Shown here piece after piece: positions 52,113 to 61,966 of a stretch of DNA of 64,000 nt; position 1 is the first letter of the stretch, and each line of letters begins with the position of its first letter. The stretch is from Sediminibacterium magnilacihabitans (GTDB taxonomy: Bacteria > Bacteroidota > Bacteroidia > Chitinophagales > Chitinophagaceae), in NCBI GenBank assembly GCA_002973575.1, contig PVEQ01000014.1, positions 37,839 through 101,838 on the forward strand. The letters run 5' to 3'. A program made the translations under genes and the position numbers. Below the pieces are notes generated by a model. That model was not told where the DNA came from. It made no database searches and saw only the letters and a list, made by a program, of their open reading frames with translations.

Positions 52113-53821
52113 TGCAGAAACGATGGCAAATAGCGAAGCAGGATGAGGCCAAAACTTTGGCACTCCATGAAGCGCTGAAAATCAATCAGACGCTCTGTGG
52201 TATACTGGTGCAGCGCGGCATCGATGACTTTAATAAAGCAAAACAATATTTCCGTCCCCAGCTATCAGACCTGCACAGTCCCTGGCTGATGAAAGACATG
52301 CAGAAAGCCGTTGACCGTATCATGCTGGCTTTTGAACGTCATGAAAAAATCATGGTTTACGGCGATTATGATGTAGATGGAACTACTGCCGTAGCCTGTC
52401 TTTTTCGCTATCTTCATACTATTTATGACCGCATAGATTTTTATATTCCACATCGTTACCGTGAAGGTTATGGCATTTCACAACCGGGTATCGATCTTGC
52501 AAAAGAAAAAGGGTTTACACTGATCATTTCGCTTGACTGTGGAATCAAGTCGGTAGAACTGGTTGAATATGCACAAACACTGGGCATCGATTTTGTCATT
52601 TGCGACCACCATTTGCCAGGACCGGTATTACCTGCAGCGGCAGCCATACTCAACCCCAAACAAGCCGACTGCCCTTATCCTTATAAAGAACTTTGCGGCT
52701 GCGGCGTAGGATTCAAGCTGATGATGGCTTTGAGTGAAAAACTATCGCTGCCTGCCGATACTTATCTCCCCTATCTCGACCTGGTGGCTACCGCTATCGC
52801 GGCTGACATTGTACCCATCACCGGAGAGAACAGGACCTTGACTTTTTACGGACTCAGGCAGGTGAATGAATCACCAAATAACGGGATACGGGCACTCATG
52901 CAGTTGGCAGGTATCAGCAAACCGCTATCTATCAATAACCTCGTTTTTGTGATTGCACCCAGGGTCAATGCAGCGGGAAGGATGGACGATGCACGGAAAG
53001 CCGTACAACTCTTCATTGAACAGGATTACCAAACTGCGCTTGGTTATGCCGAAATGTTGCACAACGATAATGCCGATCGCCGGGAAGCCGACAGCACCAT
53101 TACCGAAGAAGCATTAGCGGTGATCGAAAACGATGAGAAAAACCTGCAGAGGAAAACGACTGTCGTATACCAGGAGCATTGGCACAAAGGTGTAGTGGGT
53201 ATCGTAGCGAGCAGACTCATTGAAAAATATTATCGTCCCACTGTGGTACTCACACGCAGTGGTGATTATGTTGCCGGCAGCGCCAGAAGCGTGGCTGGTT
53301 TCAATCTTTATGAAGCCATCTATGCCTGCCGCGAATACCTGCTGGGATATGGCGGACATTTTGCTGCTGCCGGCATGACTTTGCTGCCTGAAAATGTGCA
53401 GCCTTTCTCAGAAGCATTCGAGAAAGTAGTGGCCGCTCAGATCACTGATGATTTGTTGATACCGGAGATTGTCATTGATGCAGCCATTCGTTTTTCAGAG
53501 ATCACTCCATCGCTTTATAAAATACTGGAACAGATGGAGCCTTTCGGGCCCGATAATGCGCGGCCCGTATTCATTGCCCGTCGCGTAACCGATACAGGTT
53601 ATTCGCGTGTTGTAAAAGAACACCATATCCGCTTTGTAGTAAAACAGGAAAGGATCAGTTTCACCGGCATTGGATTCAACCTGGCTTCCAAATTCCATTT
53701 GTTGCAGATGAACGCACCTGTCGACATAGTTTTCACCATCGATGAAAATGAATGGAATGGGGAGAAGCATTTGCAGTTGAAAGTCATCGATCTCAATCTA
53801 AGCAACCCGGAACATCATTAA
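52112..53821 (+). CDS. recJ: Single-stranded-DNA-specific exonuclease RecJ
   Basis: 5'-3' ssDNA exonuclease of the DHH family (569 residues), used in recombination and mismatch repair. The ATG overlaps the upstream stop by one base; an in-frame TTG three bases earlier was not used. Seen: MVYGDYDVDGTTAVACL (motif I), IISLDCGIKSVE (motif II), VICDHHLPG (DHH motif III), VGFKLMMALSE, then DHHA1 with GGHFAAAGMTL and a C-terminal OB-like part (FGPDNARPVF). Length and motifs are normal. It ends convergent with the reductase gene, sharing a palindromic TTAA that supplies both stop codons. Confidence 0.95.
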   Translation: MQKRWQIAKQDEAKTLALHEALKINQTLCGILVQRGIDDFNKAKQYFRPQLSDLHSPWLMKDMQKAVDRIMLAFERHEKIMVYGDYDVDGTTAVACLFRYLHTIYDRIDFYIPHRYREGYGISQPGIDLAKEKGFTLIISLDCGIKSVELVEYAQTLGIDFVICDHHLPGPVLPAAAAILNPKQADCPYPYKELCGCGVGFKLMMALSEKLSLPADTYLPYLDLVATAIAADIVPITGENRTLTFYGLRQVNESPNNGIRALMQLAGISKPLSINNLVFVIAPRVNAAGRMDDARKAVQLFIEQDYQTALGYAEMLHNDNADRREADSTITEEALAVIENDEKNLQRKTTVVYQEHWHKGVVGIVASRLIEKYYRPTVVLTRSGDYVAGSARSVAGFNLYEAIYACREYLLGYGGHFAAAGMTLLPENVQPFSEAFEKVVAAQITDDLLIPEIVIDAAIRFSEITPSLYKILEQMEPFGPDNARPVFIARRVTDTGYSRVVKEHHIRFVVKQERISFTGIGFNLASKFHLLQMNAPVDIVFTIDENEWNGEKHLQLKVIDLNLSNPEHH

Positions 53822-54879
53822 GTTCCTACATGCAACAATACATCTCCTCCTACTGGATATCCGGTACAAGTGAGCGTTCTTCCGCTGGCTACCTCATCGT
53901 CTAACAACACATCATTGTGCCACATCCAAACCTTTCCTTCCAGGCAAGTAGCAGCACAGGTTCCACATTGGCCGCTTTCGCAACTGTAAGGAACAGGTAT
54001 TTGCAACGATTTGGCTGCTTGTAAAATGGTAACAGGGTATTGCACTTCGAATTGATATTCCTTGCCTGCCAGCAAAAGCTTTACCTGGTGTGGCTTCGTA
54101 TCGGGAGGGGCAGGCCTTTTCTGTGGCTTCTCTACATTGAATATTTCCTTTCGGATATTGGCCGGCGGCACACCGTGACCTTGCAATGCAATGGTGATCA
54201 TGCGCATATATTCAAAGGGACCACATAAGTAGAACAATTGCTTTCCCAATTGCTCAGTAGGTTGACTACCAAACAATCGATGCAGGAGATCTACATTCAA
54301 TCTTGCTTTAGAAAGATCGGCAACCGTGCTGAATAAAAAGATCACCTGAAACCTTCCCGGAAAAGCCTGCTGCAATGCTTTCAGCGATTCGTAGAATATG
54401 GTGGTTTCGGGAGAACGGTTACTGTAAATCAATACAACACGAAGTGTGTCGTTGCTGTACAATACGGTCTTGATAAGCGCATAGACCGGTGAAATACCAC
54501 TACCTGCCGCAAAAAAGATCAGTTGCCCGTATTGGTGCCACCTTGCTGGTAAAGTAAAGAAACCAGAAGCGCCTATCGTAAGCAATTCATCGCCTTCTTT
54601 CGTTTTATCAACCAGTCTTCGGGAGTATTCACCGTTTGTTGTGCGCTTAACAGTGATCATCAGTGGCTCGTTCAATAAAGGTGTTGAAGAAAGGGAATAA
54701 CTACGCCTCGCTTCCGCACCACCGCTCTGCCTGAAAAGAAAAGTAAGGAACTGGCCTGGCATGTATTGCAAGGGCACATCTCCTATAGTCTCTAAAATAA
54801 AAGAGCGGGTATCCTTTGTCTCACGAATGACCTGCTTCACTTTTAAGCGTATGGATGATGGGCCTGCCTGTTCCTGCAT
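53818..54879 (-). CDS. Ferredoxin-type NAD(P)H oxidoreductase with C-terminal 2Fe-2S domain
   Basis: Electron-transfer flavoprotein, 353 residues, of the PaaE/HmpX-like class (FAD domain, NAD domain, plant-type ferredoxin). Seen: ARRSYSLSSTP for FAD (about 60-68), YSRRLVDKTKEGDELL, FFAAGSGISPVYALIK for the NAD(P) fold, YLCGPFEYMRMITIAL, and the iron-sulfur loop CESGQCGTCAATC with a fourth Cys in LTCTGYP. No oxygenase partner is adjacent. It may serve a phenylacetyl-CoA epoxidase, fatty-acid desaturase or hydroxylase elsewhere in the genome. Confidence 0.9.
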   Translation of the reverse strand: MQEQAGPSSIRLKVKQVIRETKDTRSFILETIGDVPLQYMPGQFLTFLFRQSGGAEARRSYSLSSTPLLNEPLMITVKRTTNGEYSRRLVDKTKEGDELLTIGASGFFTLPARWHQYGQLIFFAAGSGISPVYALIKTVLYSNDTLRVVLIYSNRSPETTIFYESLKALQQAFPGRFQVIFLFSTVADLSKARLNVDLLHRLFGSQPTEQLGKQLFYLCGPFEYMRMITIALQGHGVPPANIRKEIFNVEKPQKRPAPPDTKPHQVKLLLAGKEYQFEVQYPVTILQAAKSLQIPVPYSCESGQCGTCAATCLEGKVWMWHNDVLLDDEVASGRTLTCTGYPVGGDVLLHVGT

Positions 54880-54895
54880 AAATTGAAATTAACAA

Positions 54896-54926
54896 AAAGG
54901 CCACTTACTTTTCGTAAACGGCCTTT
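54896..54926 (-). terminator. Terminator downstream of htpG
   Basis: AAAGGCCACTTAC at 54896-54908 pairs with 54914-54926 at 11 of 13 positions. Read on the minus strand the stem ends in a T-run (AAAAA at 54894-54898 on plus), 52 bases after the htpG stop, separating it from the reductase gene. Confidence 0.72.
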
Positions 54927-54977
54927 CATTATTTTGCATCGTCTCATTGGCATATTGAGCTATTTGTACAGTGCCAA

Positions 54978-56816
54978 TTAATTTCCTTGCATCAATTCCA
55001 CATTACGGTTGATGAAACTGGTAAGGTCGTTGCCTTTCAGCAATCCTTGCGAAAGCAATGCCAGGTCGGCAAGGGTTCTCACTTGTTTCTGTTGTATATC
55101 TGCATTGGTTTCTTTCAAAAGCTTCTGGTAAATAGGATGGTTACCATTCACTGTCAGGGTCACTTCATCGGGCATTTGTGCATAGAACGCAGTCATACCG
55201 CCACCGCCTACACCTGCCATATCTTTCATGCGGCGCATGAATTCAGGGCGTGTAGCCACTACAGGCGCGCTGTTGGTGCTCAGTCCCTTTACTTCTGTCG
55301 TAACATTCAGATCGGCAATTTGTAAAGTGAACAACGTTTTCAATTGCTCTTCTTCTTCTTTGCTCAATACGGTATTGCTGCTCTCCTGTTTGTCAATCAG
55401 GTTGTCTACGATATCTGCATCCACTCGTGTGAAACTGGTATTTTCCCATTTCATCTCCATGTTATTGATGAAAGCGGCATCCACCAGGGTTTCCATTTTC
55501 ACCACCAGGTATCCTTTTTCTTTGGCTGCCTGTATGTATGCATCCTGCTGAACCGGGTTGGTCGTATACAAGATGATCTGTTTACCTTCTTTGTTTTTCT
55601 GAAGGGTTTCGGTAGCCGTTTTGTATTCGTCCAGTGTATAGAACTTTCCGTCAACATCTTCCATTACCAGGAATTTGCTCGCTTTTTCCAGGAACTTATC
55701 ATCGGTCATCATACCGTACTTCACAAACAATCCCAGGCTCTCCCATTTCTCTTCGAAAGATGTTCTTTCGTTGCGGAATATTTCTTCCAGCTTATCCGCC
55801 ACTTTCTTGGTAATGTGCGCATTGATCTTTTTCACATTCGGATCGCCTTGCAGGTAACTGCGGCTCACGTTCAGCGGAATATCCGGACTATCAATCACGC
55901 CATGCAGTAACATCAGGAATTCGGGAACAATATCTTTTACTTCATCTGTAACGAATACCTGGTTGCAATAGAGTTGTATTTTATCTTTCTGTATTTCGTA
56001 GCTCTGCTTGATCTTGGGAAAATACAATACGCCGGTAAGGTTGAATGGATAATCTACATTGAGGTGTATCCAGAATAAAGGCGTTTCACCGAAAGGATAC
56101 AATTCCCTGTAGAATTTTTCATAGTCTTCCTTGGCCAGTTCCGAAGGCTTTTTGATCCAGATGGGATCGGTATTATTGATAGATTTCTCTTCTCCTTCTT
56201 TCTTTTCACCTGCTTCTGAAAAATAAATGGGGATGGGCAGGAACTTACAAAACCTTTCCAGTATGCCTTTGATACGACCGGCTTCAAGAAACTCCGCGCT
56301 TTCCTCATTGATATGCAGCACGATCTTGGTGCCGCGCTCGTTGTAATCTACATTGTACAATTCAAACTCGGGACTTCCATCGCAGCTCCAGAAAACACCA
56401 CTGCCTTCCTTGAAACTTTTGGTATAGATTTCCACTTTATCGCTCACCATGAAGGCGCTGTAGAAACCCAAACCGAAATGCCCAATAATATTAGCGTCCT
56501 TGTATTTATTCACGAACTCTTCAGCGCCGCTGAAAGCTACCTGGTTGATGTATTTATCTACTTCTTCGCCCGTCATACCCACACCACGGTCGATAATGCT
56601 GAGCGTTTTTTCTTTGGCATCCAATACCACATCGATCCGCAGTTCTCCCAGTTCTCCTTTTGCCTCCCCGATGGAAGACAATGTTTTCAGTTTCTGGGAT
56701 GCATCCACAGCATTACTCACCAGTTCACGCAGGAATATTTCATGGTCACTATACAGGAATTTCTTAATGATCGGGAAGATATTCTCCGTCTGAACCCTTA
56801 TCTGGCCTTTTTGCAT
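54978..56816 (-). CDS. htpG: Chaperone HtpG (Hsp90)
   Basis: Cytosolic ATP-dependent chaperone, 612 residues. The ATG at 56816 (MQKGQIRVQTENIFP) is the standard family start; a 13-codon upstream extension is not used. Seen: IFLRELVSNAVDASQKL with the ATP-contacting Glu and Asn, LSIIDRGVGMTGEEV, GHFGLGFYSAFMV (lid), GTKIVLHI, then middle-domain YLQGDPNVKKINAHI with the catalytic-loop Arg segment in NVSRSYLQG, and a C-terminal dimer region. Length is typical of Bacteroidota HtpG. Monocistronic, with its own terminator. Confidence 0.97.
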   Translation of the reverse strand: MQKGQIRVQTENIFPIIKKFLYSDHEIFLRELVSNAVDASQKLKTLSSIGEAKGELGELRIDVVLDAKEKTLSIIDRGVGMTGEEVDKYINQVAFSGAEEFVNKYKDANIIGHFGLGFYSAFMVSDKVEIYTKSFKEGSGVFWSCDGSPEFELYNVDYNERGTKIVLHINEESAEFLEAGRIKGILERFCKFLPIPIYFSEAGEKKEGEEKSINNTDPIWIKKPSELAKEDYEKFYRELYPFGETPLFWIHLNVDYPFNLTGVLYFPKIKQSYEIQKDKIQLYCNQVFVTDEVKDIVPEFLMLLHGVIDSPDIPLNVSRSYLQGDPNVKKINAHITKKVADKLEEIFRNERTSFEEKWESLGLFVKYGMMTDDKFLEKASKFLVMEDVDGKFYTLDEYKTATETLQKNKEGKQIILYTTNPVQQDAYIQAAKEKGYLVVKMETLVDAAFINNMEMKWENTSFTRVDADIVDNLIDKQESSNTVLSKEEEEQLKTLFTLQIADLNVTTEVKGLSTNSAPVVATRPEFMRRMKDMAGVGGGGMTAFYAQMPDEVTLTVNGNHPIYQKLLKETNADIQQKQVRTLADLALLSQGLLKGNDLTSFINRNVELMQGN

Positions 56817-56879
56817 ATCAGTTTTTTCGGTGCAAATGAACAAAGAAAATACCAAAAAGGCTATGCTGACAGGATGACA

Positions 56880-58232
56880 TTAGTTTCCCACAACGGTAAT
56901 ATCGCTGAGTTGGAACAAGGTAGTCCTTTTAAGGGCCGTCTGTGGCGGATCGGCACCTTCGTACCGGAAAGCAATATATACCTGTCCCCGGTAGCTGCGC
57001 AGACTGATGTTTCCCGAACTGACCCAATTGGCAGCTATGTTTGTAACAGACCCTTTGGCAACCTGGGCAGAAAGTACGGTCCATTTAGCTTTCCAGGGAC
57101 TATTTCCCCCATCGTAATTGGTAGAGGCCAATACTTGCAGCGTAGCTCCGTTATCGTAGCCATCCCTTGTTTTGAATTGTAGCTGTTCATTGGAACTGCT
57201 GCTGAAATTCAGGGGCGGACTGATCAACCAGGTGGTTACCTGCGGTTGGCCGGTGGCGAAGGCCGATAATTCGGCATAGGTTTTTCCTCCGGTTTTTTTC
57301 GCTATGAATTTTTTGTCGCCCGCTTCCGTTATCTGTTTCCATCCTGGCAGTTGCACAACAGTATCTGCAACCTGTGATCCAAAATTTTCACTCAACAGTG
57401 TGCGTGTTCCGTTTCCAGTACAACGGAGCTCATTCATTTGCACATCACCCGTATCCCTGATGAGCAATTGCTTTTCGGTTTTATACACGGTGTAAATTCC
57501 TGTGATACTCCCATTGCCCCTGGGTGTATGTAAGGCGGCAAATTTGGCATAGGGGCTGGTCCGCACATAAATGCTTCCGCCACCGCAAGCTTTGAGTACA
57601 TGGTTAACAGGCTGTTTATTCAACACATCTGCATAAGGTCTCCCAGTATCTGATGCAGCAAATTCTACCTGCTCGAGCCGTATGAGCTGACTTTGCCATG
57701 CATCGGACAGTTCATCTATCCGCACCGTTTTAGGCGTTACCGTCTGTTGCAGTTGGCCTCTTACCAAATACCTGCTGAATAATGCCTGCGGAATTCCGCC
57801 CAGCTCCGGGGAAGTGGGATTTTTACGGTTAACACTACCACCCAATTGCAACATTTTCCCATACTCACCCAGCCAGAGGCCGCGTAACCTGATGAACAGT
57901 TTACTGCCTTCGGGAAAAGTGTTGTACAAAGAGTACCCATCCATTTTGATGGTTATTCCCGCAGTGCTATCCTGTATCACCACAGATTTATAAAAATTAT
58001 CCTTGCTGTCGTCTGCCACTACAATTCCTGCAATGACCTGTTCGGAAGTAATTTGCTCAAAACCTCCTGGCGCATGCAGTTCACGCAGTTCTTTGATGGT
58101 CATGGTAACACTGATCTGCGGCCCGGTAAACCCGGATGGTTCATCCCATTTTTTATTACAGAAGATCACCAACAGCACCATGGGAGCCAACAACAATGTT
58201 GTACCTGTCAATTGATGGTAAGGGTTTTTCAT
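56880..58232 (-). CDS. DUF5689-type lipoprotein with C-terminal jelly-roll domain
   Basis: Surface-associated protein of 450 residues. Seen: hydrophobic leader with a LVIFC lipobox-like end (Cys25); a first region resembling the OB-fold-like DUF5689 domain (about 40-230; IKELRELHAPGGF, then VVADDSKDNFYKSVVIQDSTA, GITIKMDGYSLY and RLRGLWLGEYGKMLQLGG); and a C-terminal beta-sandwich (about 285-450; LLSENFGSQ to FQLSDITVVG) like the cleaved-adhesin/choice-of-anchor class. It starts 14 bases after the TonB-receptor gene stops. DUF5689 proteins are often found with extracellular nucleases or phosphatases. Binding of nucleic acid or a phosphoester is an inference. Confidence 0.72.
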   Translation of the reverse strand: MKNPYHQLTGTTLLLAPMVLLVIFCNKKWDEPSGFTGPQISVTMTIKELRELHAPGGFEQITSEQVIAGIVVADDSKDNFYKSVVIQDSTAGITIKMDGYSLYNTFPEGSKLFIRLRGLWLGEYGKMLQLGGSVNRKNPTSPELGGIPQALFSRYLVRGQLQQTVTPKTVRIDELSDAWQSQLIRLEQVEFAASDTGRPYADVLNKQPVNHVLKACGGGSIYVRTSPYAKFAALHTPRGNGSITGIYTVYKTEKQLLIRDTGDVQMNELRCTGNGTRTLLSENFGSQVADTVVQLPGWKQITEAGDKKFIAKKTGGKTYAELSAFATGQPQVTTWLISPPLNFSSSSNEQLQFKTRDGYDNGATLQVLASTNYDGGNSPWKAKWTVLSAQVAKGSVTNIAANWVSSGNISLRSYRGQVYIAFRYEGADPPQTALKRTTLFQLSDITVVGN

Positions 58233-58246
58233 ACAATTATTTTTAG

Positions 58247-60787
58247 TTAGAGACGAAAACTGAGTCCTGCTGAAAAAAGAACACCCTGGTTGAAATAAAA
58301 TTTGGGCGGGAACCTGTCCGCATCCTTCTCTGTCATATCGAACCGGAGTTGTTCATATCCTCCCGTTATAAAAACTTGGTTGAGCAGGTTGCTGACACTG
58401 ATATACCCCTGTAATGTTCTGTATTTGCCTTTTTGTGCTGTGCGCAGCAACCATGACTTACCAGTAAACAGGTTCATGATCAATGCGGGTGGCAACACAG
58501 TCTGGCCAATGATCTTGTTCCATTGTTCACTTTGTTCCGTTATGCCCTGCAACGCAGTATAGGTTCTGCGAAACGGGTTCATGTCGAGCCATCGCTGCCT
58601 GCTGTAATTGGCAGCCAGGTTAAAAAAGAAAGAGCGGGACGACTGATAACGCAGTTCCGTGTGATACGCTTCCTGCGGCGATCCGGGCAATCGGAAATTC
58701 CGGATGTATATTTCTTCTTTGGCCACTATATAATCATCATTGTCCAGGCTCACTGATACCTGTTGCCGGCTGTTATAATAATGCCGCCCCAATGAGACCG
58801 CAATAGCCAATGACCAATTCGTATTTAGTTGTGCTTCTCCTCCGATTTCAACACCGTAGTATAGTTTGCCGATGTTGTTGATGGCATAGTTCACAAAGCT
58901 TTTGTATTCATCGTGGTAAAATGAAAGAAGGTCGAGTCCGTTTTGTGACCGTGTGATATAACTTGTTAGCCTGAACCTGATAAGTGGTGTATTCCATGCA
59001 TAGCCTGCCTCGGCTGATTGCACTTGTTCATTGACCGGTACATCCTGCCTGGTATCCCTGGTGCGCGGTGAAATAAACAAGTCGGCAGCAAGCGGCGCCC
59101 TGGTAAGTAATGCTGCATGCAGAAAGAAATACCGCCGCCCGTCCAGCTTATAAGTACACCCGGCTTTTACAGCATGGGTATTGAATGTAACAAGATCAGA
59201 TTTGCCAAAGGAGGCGCCGGGAAATAACCCATTGCGTACATGTCCTTCGCGCTGGTAAGCAGTATGCGTAAGCGATACAGCAGCAAAACCATCGATCTTA
59301 TTTCCGGTAAAAGATGCTTGCATCCATGCAGTTCCCGAACGGCTGAATAAACTGTAATCATATCCAAACACATCTCCTTTCCTGATGATCCGGTTGGGTT
59401 GATCCAGATCGTACTGAATAGCATCGGCATTCTGTATCGCATCTCTTTCTGCAAACTGGTTCCAGTTCACATAAAACTCACCGCCCAGCAGGTCATTCAA
59501 TTTTTTGTAATGATGCTGTGCCTGGTATTGGAGCTGTATCCCCCCTTTCAACATAAGACGTTCACTGGCTTCCATTGCTAGTAAACTGCTGAAATGTATC
59601 CGCTGCTGGGCATTCATCCTTTCTTCGATGATATAACGCGATCGTAGTCCCTGTACATTCCTTCCCGTTACGCCATTGACATCAGAGATCGTTTCAACAG
59701 ACTCCCTGTTTGCCTGGTATAATTTTTCCCAGTTGATCTGCTGGAGGGATACTTGCTCCCTGATGGCATCGGCCGTAAGCACACGCAGCGATGAATCTGA
59801 TTGGAAAGAAGGCAGGTAACGATAATAATCTGGCCTTGGATCGGCCGCTTTGTACCAATCAAGTCCCGTGCTGCTGCGGCATCCGCTTATCCATGCAAAA
59901 GAATTCAACCAGTTGATGTGATGGTTCAATTTCATCTCATGTGTAAGCAATAACACAGGCTGGTGGGCTATGCTGGTATTGGCATTCCTTTTCCGGCTGC
60001 CCTGGTAACCCCAATAAGGATTATACCTGGTTGTTCCCAGGAGCGCTATGGATTCCATCAATATGGCAGCTTGCCTGCCATATTGCAAAGGGGAACCGAA
60101 AAAAGACAGCGAGAGTGATTGATGTTCGCTGAGTTTTTTATCGATGCCCATAAAATAGCTCCATCCATCATAAAAACTTCCGGGTGCATGCCCCTCATCT
60201 GCCCATCGCCTGCTGCCACTAAAAGAAAAAGCCCATCCGTTTTTTTGCATACCGCTATGATAAGTGAACATCCAACGGTGTGTGTAGCTGCGGTTGGACA
60301 TGCCATAACTGAACTGCATTCGCCGGCGCTGGCTGGCAGCTCGTATATTCATTGCAAGCGAGCCTCCGATACCACCAAATACATGGTCACTGTTGCGTAA
60401 ACCTGCTACTACTTCGGCATTTCGAAATACATCGTTTAGTCCACTCCATAGCGACCAGGGCGTATTTCCATCTTCAAGAGTGTTCATGGATAATCCGTTA
60501 ATAGTGGTTTGAAAATAATGTCCTTCATAACCCCGGATGCGAAAGCGGAATGCACTGAATTGAAAAGTTGCCGCTGCATAGAAAGGATCCCGCGCAGCGG
60601 TAAGCAATGGAGCCATATATGAAGGTCCGGATTGTTTACCCTCCGTTTCATCCATCAACAGCACAGGCATGGCATCTGCGTCATTCACTTGTACAGACAT
60701 CATGCCCAGTGTATCCACAGGTTTTTTTTGAGCCCGCAGGTTCCCCCATAACAGGCAAGCGGCCAGGAAGAGCAAATATTTCAGCAT
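58247..60787 (-). CDS. TonB-dependent outer-membrane receptor
   Basis: Outer-membrane active transporter of 846 residues. The ATG at 60787 begins the signal peptide (MLKYLLFLAACLLWGNLRAQ); an ATG three codons upstream is equally usable. After a short N-terminus the plug begins directly: FRIRGYEGHYFQTTINGLSMN, then EVVAGLRNSDHVFGGIGGSLAMN. There is no carboxypeptidase-regulatory domain and no SusC signature, so this is not a SusC homologue. Many aromatic-rich beta-strands follow, ending LFSAGLSFRL. It pairs with the DUF5689 lipoprotein and is divergent from an exported endonuclease/phosphatase-family protein. Confidence 0.9.
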   Translation of the reverse strand: MLKYLLFLAACLLWGNLRAQKKPVDTLGMMSVQVNDADAMPVLLMDETEGKQSGPSYMAPLLTAARDPFYAAATFQFSAFRFRIRGYEGHYFQTTINGLSMNTLEDGNTPWSLWSGLNDVFRNAEVVAGLRNSDHVFGGIGGSLAMNIRAASQRRRMQFSYGMSNRSYTHRWMFTYHSGMQKNGWAFSFSGSRRWADEGHAPGSFYDGWSYFMGIDKKLSEHQSLSLSFFGSPLQYGRQAAILMESIALLGTTRYNPYWGYQGSRKRNANTSIAHQPVLLLTHEMKLNHHINWLNSFAWISGCRSSTGLDWYKAADPRPDYYRYLPSFQSDSSLRVLTADAIREQVSLQQINWEKLYQANRESVETISDVNGVTGRNVQGLRSRYIIEERMNAQQRIHFSSLLAMEASERLMLKGGIQLQYQAQHHYKKLNDLLGGEFYVNWNQFAERDAIQNADAIQYDLDQPNRIIRKGDVFGYDYSLFSRSGTAWMQASFTGNKIDGFAAVSLTHTAYQREGHVRNGLFPGASFGKSDLVTFNTHAVKAGCTYKLDGRRYFFLHAALLTRAPLAADLFISPRTRDTRQDVPVNEQVQSAEAGYAWNTPLIRFRLTSYITRSQNGLDLLSFYHDEYKSFVNYAINNIGKLYYGVEIGGEAQLNTNWSLAIAVSLGRHYYNSRQQVSVSLDNDDYIVAKEEIYIRNFRLPGSPQEAYHTELRYQSSRSFFFNLAANYSRQRWLDMNPFRRTYTALQGITEQSEQWNKIIGQTVLPPALIMNLFTGKSWLLRTAQKGKYRTLQGYISVSNLLNQVFITGGYEQLRFDMTEKDADRFPPKFYFNQGVLFSAGLSFRL

Positions 60788-60914
60788 AAGGTGCATTGAT
60801 TTTGATATTCAAAAATGAGTGCACTGACTACGGCCAGACTGGTACTGGAAAAATTTGCGGTAACTACTTAATGTCAGTCGCCATGCAGGAAATAGTTTTA
60901 TTGAAAAAACAAAC

Positions 60915-61943
60915 GTGTTGAAAATCATTCTTTGCTTTTGCTTGTTGTTTTGTTGCGCTGCTGTGCAATTGAATAGATACAGGGTTTACATTGCGGGGTT
61001 TTACAACCTGGAAAACCTATACGATACGGTTGACAATCCCATTGTGAACGATGATGAGTTCACACCGTCAGGTGATAAAAGATACAATGGGAAGATCTAT
61101 ACCGATAAACTCACCAGGTTGGCAACGGTGATCCGGGAAATAGGAACGGATTATTCTCCCGATGGCGTTGCGTTACTGGGTGTTGCCGAAATAGAGAACG
61201 ATACCGTATTGCAAGACCTGGTAAATCACAGTTTGCTAAAGCAACGGCAGTATCGTTTCATCCATTACGATTCAAGAGACAGCCGCGGAGTGGATGTGGC
61301 TTTGTTGTACCAGCCGAAATATTTCAAACCACAGGAAAGCATCCCGTTGCAAGTGACGCTGCCGGGCAAAAGCAAGGATGCTGTTTTCACACGCGATATT
61401 TTATATGTCAGGGGTTTGCTCGACGGGGAAACTGTGCATATTTATGTCAATCACTGGCCGAGCCGGCGTGGTGGCGAAGCCCGGAGCTCTCCTGCCCGGG
61501 AAGCTACAGCCGCCACCTGTCGTGCTCATTTTGCCTTAATCCGGCAAGCTGATCCGGCCGCCAGGATATTGGTCATGGGTGATCTGAACGATAATCCCGA
61601 CAATAAAAGTGTAGTGGATGTACTGAAGGCCAGGGGGGATCCCCGGAAATTGGCGCCGGATGAACTGTACAATCCCTGGTTGGCGCTTTACCGGAAAGGG
61701 ATCGGCACCCTGGCGCACCGCGATAGCTGGGGTTTGTTCGACCAGATCCTGCTTACCCCTTCCTGGTTGCGCCGAAAGGAGGGGTTGTTCTTTTACCGGC
61801 AACACATACACATCAAACCGTATATGATGCAGAAAAGCGGCAGGTACAAGGGCTATCCCCTCAGAACCTGGGAGGGGAACAGCTACCAGGCGGGGTATAG
61901 CGATCATTTTCCTGTGTTTATAGTACTCTTGAAGAATTCATAA
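60915..61943 (+). CDS. Exported endonuclease/exonuclease/phosphatase family protein
   Basis: DNase I-like metal phosphodiesterase fold, 342 residues. No ATG lies in the open stretch, so the GTG at 60915 (or TTG three bases on) is the start, giving a hydrophobic export signal (LKIILCFCLLFCCAAV). All catalytic positions can be placed: FYNLENLYD (Asn31), VAEIEND (Glu94), VNHWPSR (His180), GDLNDNP (Asp223, Asn225) and YSDHFPV (Asp330, His331). The chemistry could be nuclease or phosphatase. Divergent from the TonB receptor-DUF5689 pair, with a 127-base gap, suggesting extracellular or periplasmic breakdown of nucleic acids or other phosphodiesters for uptake. Confidence 0.87.
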   Translation: MLKIILCFCLLFCCAAVQLNRYRVYIAGFYNLENLYDTVDNPIVNDDEFTPSGDKRYNGKIYTDKLTRLATVIREIGTDYSPDGVALLGVAEIENDTVLQDLVNHSLLKQRQYRFIHYDSRDSRGVDVALLYQPKYFKPQESIPLQVTLPGKSKDAVFTRDILYVRGLLDGETVHIYVNHWPSRRGGEARSSPAREATAATCRAHFALIRQADPAARILVMGDLNDNPDNKSVVDVLKARGDPRKLAPDELYNPWLALYRKGIGTLAHRDSWGLFDQILLTPSWLRRKEGLFFYRQHIHIKPYMMQKSGRYKGYPLRTWEGNSYQAGYSDHFPVFIVLLKNS

Positions 61944-61959
61944 GTTTTTCCTACTTTTG
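61929..61959 (+). promoter_or_regulatory. Bacteroidota-type promoter for the rpsF operon
   Basis: TTG at 61929-61931 and TACTTTTG at 61952-61959, with a 20-base spacer, match the consensus well. The -33 box overlaps the end of the upstream gene. Transcription would start near 61966, giving a leader of about 75 bases. Confidence 0.72.
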
Positions 61960-61966
61960 CAGCCCC

